Shown in pieces: positions 4,403 to 7,251 of a DNA stretch of 7,251 nt. The notes under the pieces are model-generated. The model was not told the origin of the DNA, searched no databases, and was given only the letters and a program-made list of their open reading frames with translations. Source of the stretch: Microbacteriaceae bacterium. GTDB taxonomy: Bacteria; Actinomycetota; Actinomycetes; Actinomycetales; Microbacteriaceae. The number at the start of each line of letters is the position of its first letter. Position 1 is the stretch's first letter. The DNA is taken from positions 1-7,251 of the forward strand of contig CANGNR010000057.1 of NCBI GenBank assembly GCA_947455385.1, given 5' to 3'. The position numbers were made by a program, and so were the translations under genes.

Positions 4403-7126
4403 TTGGCAAACGGCCAAAAACTCGTAATCGTCGAGTCGCCAGCTAAGGCAAAGACGATTTCGAAGTACCTCGGCTCCGGCTACGAGGTGCTCGCTTCGGT
4501 TGGTCACATCCGCGAGCTGGTCGAACCAAAGAACCTGCCCGCAGAGCTGAAAAAGACGGCCTTCGGCAAGTTTGCGGTTGACGTCGAAAACGGCTTCGAG
4601 CCCTATTACGCAATCTCGGCCGGCAAGCAGAGCACCGTCACGACGCTCAAACAGGCCCTAAAAGACGCCGATGAGCTCTATCTCGCAACCGATGAAGACC
4701 GCGAGGGCGAGGCCATCGCGTGGCACCTGCTCGAGCTGCTGAAGCCCAAGGTTCCGGTCAAGCGCATGGTGTTTCACGAGATCACCAAAGACGCCATTCA
4801 AGCCGCTCTGCAAAACACTCGTGCCCTAGACGACAACCTGGTGCAGGCCCAAGAAACCCGCCGCATCGTCGACCGCCTATTCGGCTACGAGATCTCGCCA
4901 GTGCTATGGCGCAAAATCAACCGCGGCCTCAGCGCTGGGCGTGTGCAGTCACCGGCGGTGCGACTCGTTGTCGAGCGCGAACGCGAGCGCATGGCCTTCG
5001 TTTCGGCAACCTACTTTGACGTAAAAGCAACCTTCGCCACCGCGGTCGCCAGCGAGCCAGACTTCGAGGCCAAGCTGACCCTGGTCTCTGGCAAGCGCAT
5101 CGCCAACGGTGACTCGTTTGACGACAACGGCAAGCTAACGGGCGATTACCTGTTGCTTGGCCAAGACGAGGCGCAACAACTGGCCGCGGCGATGAACGAC
5201 TCGAGCACCCCGATTTCGGTCAGCTCGGTCGAATCGAAGCCAAGCACACGCCGTCCGGCAGCGCCGTTTACGACCTCGACCCTGCAGCAAGAGGCATCGC
5301 GCAAGCTTCGCCTGTCGGCAAAGCAGACCATGGACCTTGCGCAAAGCCTCTACCAAGACGGTCACATTACCTATATGCGAACCGACTCGCCAACGCTGAG
5401 CAGCCAGGCCATCAACGCCGCTCGCAGCCAGGCAGGGCAGATGTTCGGCGCTGACTCAGTCGCCGACAAGCCTCGCATCTACACCGGCAAGTCGAAGAAC
5501 GCCCAAGAGGCGCACGAGGCAATCCGTCCATCCGGGGAGGTTTTCAAGACCCCAAGCGACCTCAGCGGCATCCTGACAGGCAGGGCACTCGACCTTTATG
5601 ACCTGATCTGGAAGCGCACCGTGGCATCGCAGATGGCCGACGCGCGCGTCTCGACCACCACCGCCAAGATTGCCGTCGGCCCGCTCGTCGGCGGCAAGAC
5701 CCTCGAGTTCTCGGCATCCGGAACCGTCGTCACGTTCAAGGGCTTCTTGGCCGCATACGAAGAGGGCCACGACGAGGTTCGCAACCAGGATGAAGAGGAG
5801 CGCGAATCCAAGCTGCCAGACCTCACGGTCGGCCAGAAGTTGAGCGTCGTCGAGGTAGCCGCAAAGGACCACCGCACCTCGCCGCCACCCCGCTATACCG
5901 AGGCATCGCTCGTCAAGGCGCTTGAAGAAGACGGCATCGGCCGTCCATCCACGTATGCCAACATCATGTCGAACATCATCGGCAAGGGATTCGTGACCAA
6001 GCGCGGGCAGGCACTGGTGCCCGAGTGGATCGCGTTCACCGTTGTGCGCTTTCTCGAGCAGAACTTTGGCAACCTGATCGACTACGAGTTCACCGCGCAG
6101 ATGGAAGAAGACCTCGACCGCATCGCCGACGGCGAGCTCGACCGCACCGAGTGGCTCACCGAGTTCTACTTTGGCAGCGAAAAGGTCAAGCAGCAGGCCG
6201 CCGACGGTTCGACCGACGGCTCGGGGCTGCGTTGGACCGCCGAGCACATCCTTGATCAAGACAACAAGCAGATCAACTCGTTTGCCATCGACGACGAAAT
6301 CACCCTGCGCACTGGGCAATACGGCCCATACCTCGAGATCTATGGCGAGGCTGGCAAAGACGGGGCCGACGAAAACGGCCGCAGAATTATCAACATTCCA
6401 GAGGGCATGGCGCCCGATGAACTCAGCGCCGAGAAGGCCCGCGAGCTAATCGATGCTCCGGTTCTCACCGAAAAGGTCTTGGGCGTCGACCCAGCAACTG
6501 GCTTCGATGTTGTGCTCAAGGATGGCCGCTACGGCCCATACGTGATTCTCAACGACCCGGCCGTCGACAAGCCAAAGACCGGCTCGCTGTTCAAGACCAT
6601 GAACGCGCTCGAGATAACCCTCGACGACGCGCTCAAGCTGCTCTCTCTGCCTCGCACCGTGGGCATCGACCCAGAGACCGGCAAAGAGATCACCGCGCAA
6701 AACGGCAAGTTCGGCCCTTACCTGCGCAAGGGAACCGACTCGCGTTCGCTCGAGAGCGAAGAACAGATTCTGACCATCACGCTAGATGAGGCCGTGGCAC
6801 TTTATGCGCTGCCAAAGTATGGCGCCCGCAAGACCGCCGCAACCCCGCTCAAGGAGTTCGGCGTCGACCCGGCCAGCGAGCTGCCAGTGGTGGCAAAGTC
6901 GGGCCAGTTTGGTTCGTACGTCACCGACTCGGTGATCAACGCCACGATTCCAAAGGGCCAGACAATCGACGACCTGAGTTCTGAAGAGGCATTCGAACTC
7001 CTGGCAATTCGTCGCGAAAAGCTCGGGTTGAAGCCAGGCGAGGCTGCGCCAAAGGTTGGCCGAGGAGGCCGCAAGGCTGCTGCCCCGGCCCGCACCGTCA
7101 AGCGTGGAACCACCCGAAAGAAGTAG
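4403..7126 (+). CDS. topA: DNA topoisomerase I (type IA)
   Basis: This enzyme relaxes negatively supercoiled DNA by cutting and passing one strand through a covalent tyrosine link. The 907-residue protein begins at TTG with a strong AGGAG site. The TOPRIM domain starts with VIVESPAKAKT (8-18; Glu11 metal ligand) and has the acidic DEDREGE (97-103; Asp97, Asp99, Glu101). Further landmarks are SAGRVQS (177-183), catalytic Tyr324 with Arg326 in TYMRTDS, EAHEAIRPS (369-377) and the DGIGRPSTY segment ending near 519. The C-terminal third has no zinc ribbons; instead four glycine/aromatic repeats appear: GQYGPYLE (near 637), DGRYGPYV (707), NGKFGPYL (767) and SGQFGSYV (833). A Lys/Arg/Ala-rich tail (about 880-907) follows. 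This architecture and length are typical of actinobacteria, where the tail aids processivity. The gene is followed after one base by tmk, a common actinobacterial order, and is probably essential. Confidence 0.98.
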   Translation: MANGQKLVIVESPAKAKTISKYLGSGYEVLASVGHIRELVEPKNLPAELKKTAFGKFAVDVENGFEPYYAISAGKQSTVTTLKQALKDADELYLATDEDREGEAIAWHLLELLKPKVPVKRMVFHEITKDAIQAALQNTRALDDNLVQAQETRRIVDRLFGYEISPVLWRKINRGLSAGRVQSPAVRLVVERERERMAFVSATYFDVKATFATAVASEPDFEAKLTLVSGKRIANGDSFDDNGKLTGDYLLLGQDEAQQLAAAMNDSSTPISVSSVESKPSTRRPAAPFTTSTLQQEASRKLRLSAKQTMDLAQSLYQDGHITYMRTDSPTLSSQAINAARSQAGQMFGADSVADKPRIYTGKSKNAQEAHEAIRPSGEVFKTPSDLSGILTGRALDLYDLIWKRTVASQMADARVSTTTAKIAVGPLVGGKTLEFSASGTVVTFKGFLAAYEEGHDEVRNQDEEERESKLPDLTVGQKLSVVEVAAKDHRTSPPPRYTEASLVKALEEDGIGRPSTYANIMSNIIGKGFVTKRGQALVPEWIAFTVVRFLEQNFGNLIDYEFTAQMEEDLDRIADGELDRTEWLTEFYFGSEKVKQQAADGSTDGSGLRWTAEHILDQDNKQINSFAIDDEITLRTGQYGPYLEIYGEAGKDGADENGRRIINIPEGMAPDELSAEKARELIDAPVLTEKVLGVDPATGFDVVLKDGRYGPYVILNDPAVDKPKTGSLFKTMNALEITLDDALKLLSLPRTVGIDPETGKEITAQNGKFGPYLRKGTDSRSLESEEQILTITLDEAVALYALPKYGARKTAATPLKEFGVDPASELPVVAKSGQFGSYVTDSVINATIPKGQTIDDLSSEEAFELLAIRREKLGLKPGEAAPKVGRGGRKAAAPARTVKRGTTRKK

Positions 7127-7127
7127 C

Positions 7128-7251
7128 GTGAGCGAGACCAAAGGCCTGTTCATCACCTTCGAGGGAATCGACGGTGTTGGCAAGAGCACCCAGCTGGCTG
7201 CGCTCGAGCAGTATCTGCTCGACGCTGGGGCCAGTGTGGTGCGCACCCTCG
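7128..7251 (+). CDS. tmk: Thymidylate kinase (partial, C-terminus beyond right edge)
   Basis: The first 41 codons are visible. The product would phosphorylate dTMP to dTDP with ATP in the cytoplasm, for DNA synthesis. GLFITFEGIDGVGKST (6-21) is the near-invariant start of bacterial thymidylate kinases: beta-strand one, Glu12, and the P-loop GIDGVGKS at 13-20 with Lys19. The following helix QLAALEQYLLDAG and strand VVRTL also fit, and the catalytic DR(Y/H) motif would lie downstream. GTG 7128 is one base after the topA stop, so the two are almost certainly cotranscribed, with AAGAAG in the end of topA as a weak ribosome binding site. Confidence 0.95.
   Translation, partial: MSETKGLFITFEGIDGVGKSTQLAALEQYLLDAGASVVRTL

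Noticed and set aside
5456..6319. Open 287-codon frame on the minus strand inside topA
   Set aside because: It is fully covered by the highly conserved topA frame, and its translation has no recognisable domain. Long antisense frames are common opposite G+C-rich coding sequence.
6311..6920. Glycine/aromatic repeats in topA as a novel insertion
   Set aside because: Such C-terminal repeats are the normal architecture of actinobacterial topoisomerase I lacking zinc ribbons.

Overview
The window is a chromosomal segment from a high-G+C Gram-positive bacterium (Actinomycetota). The evidence is a topA encoding a topoisomerase I with glycine/aromatic C-terminal repeats and a basic tail instead of zinc ribbons, a tmk immediately after it, and the tad-type pilus gene set that actinobacteria carry near topA. 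Moderate G+C, short intergenic gaps, GTG/TTG starts and shortened Tad proteins suggest a compact genome, perhaps a small (freshwater-type) Microbacteriaceae. That placement is inference.

Layout. Positions 1-1195 (minus) hold most of a gene for a secreted, beta-rich surface protein that runs off the left edge; by eye it has three related domains, two with a cysteine pair. A 140-base divergent region separates it from a plus-strand pair: a TadA-type ATPase (about 1336-2250) and a short F-type membrane protein (2237-2929) that looks like the end of TadB joined to a reduced TadC. Facing them is a 149-residue secreted protein with two Ltp repeats (2952-3401, minus), a family that includes a phage superinfection-exclusion protein. 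After a second divergent region come three tightly packed plus-strand genes: a 58-residue Flp/DUF4244-type pilin (3540-3716), a TadE-like minor pilin (3713-4027) and a second TadE-like protein (4028-4378). Then come topA (4403-7126) and the start of tmk (7128 to the right edge).

How they fit together. TadA would power, and the F-type protein would form, the inner-membrane platform of a thin tad pilus; the Flp-like protein would be the main pilin and the two TadE-like proteins minor components. The usual actinobacterial companions, a CpaE/Ssd-like ATPase before tadA and a DEAD-box helicase after the TadE-like genes, are absent at their expected places, and the locus is interrupted by the opposite-strand Ltp-repeat gene. 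The most interesting points are the slimmed TadA/TadBC machine, the Ltp-repeat gene inside the pilus locus, and the unrecognised three-domain surface protein. No RNA gene, insertion sequence or CRISPR array was seen, and there is no gene-free stretch above 300 bases.
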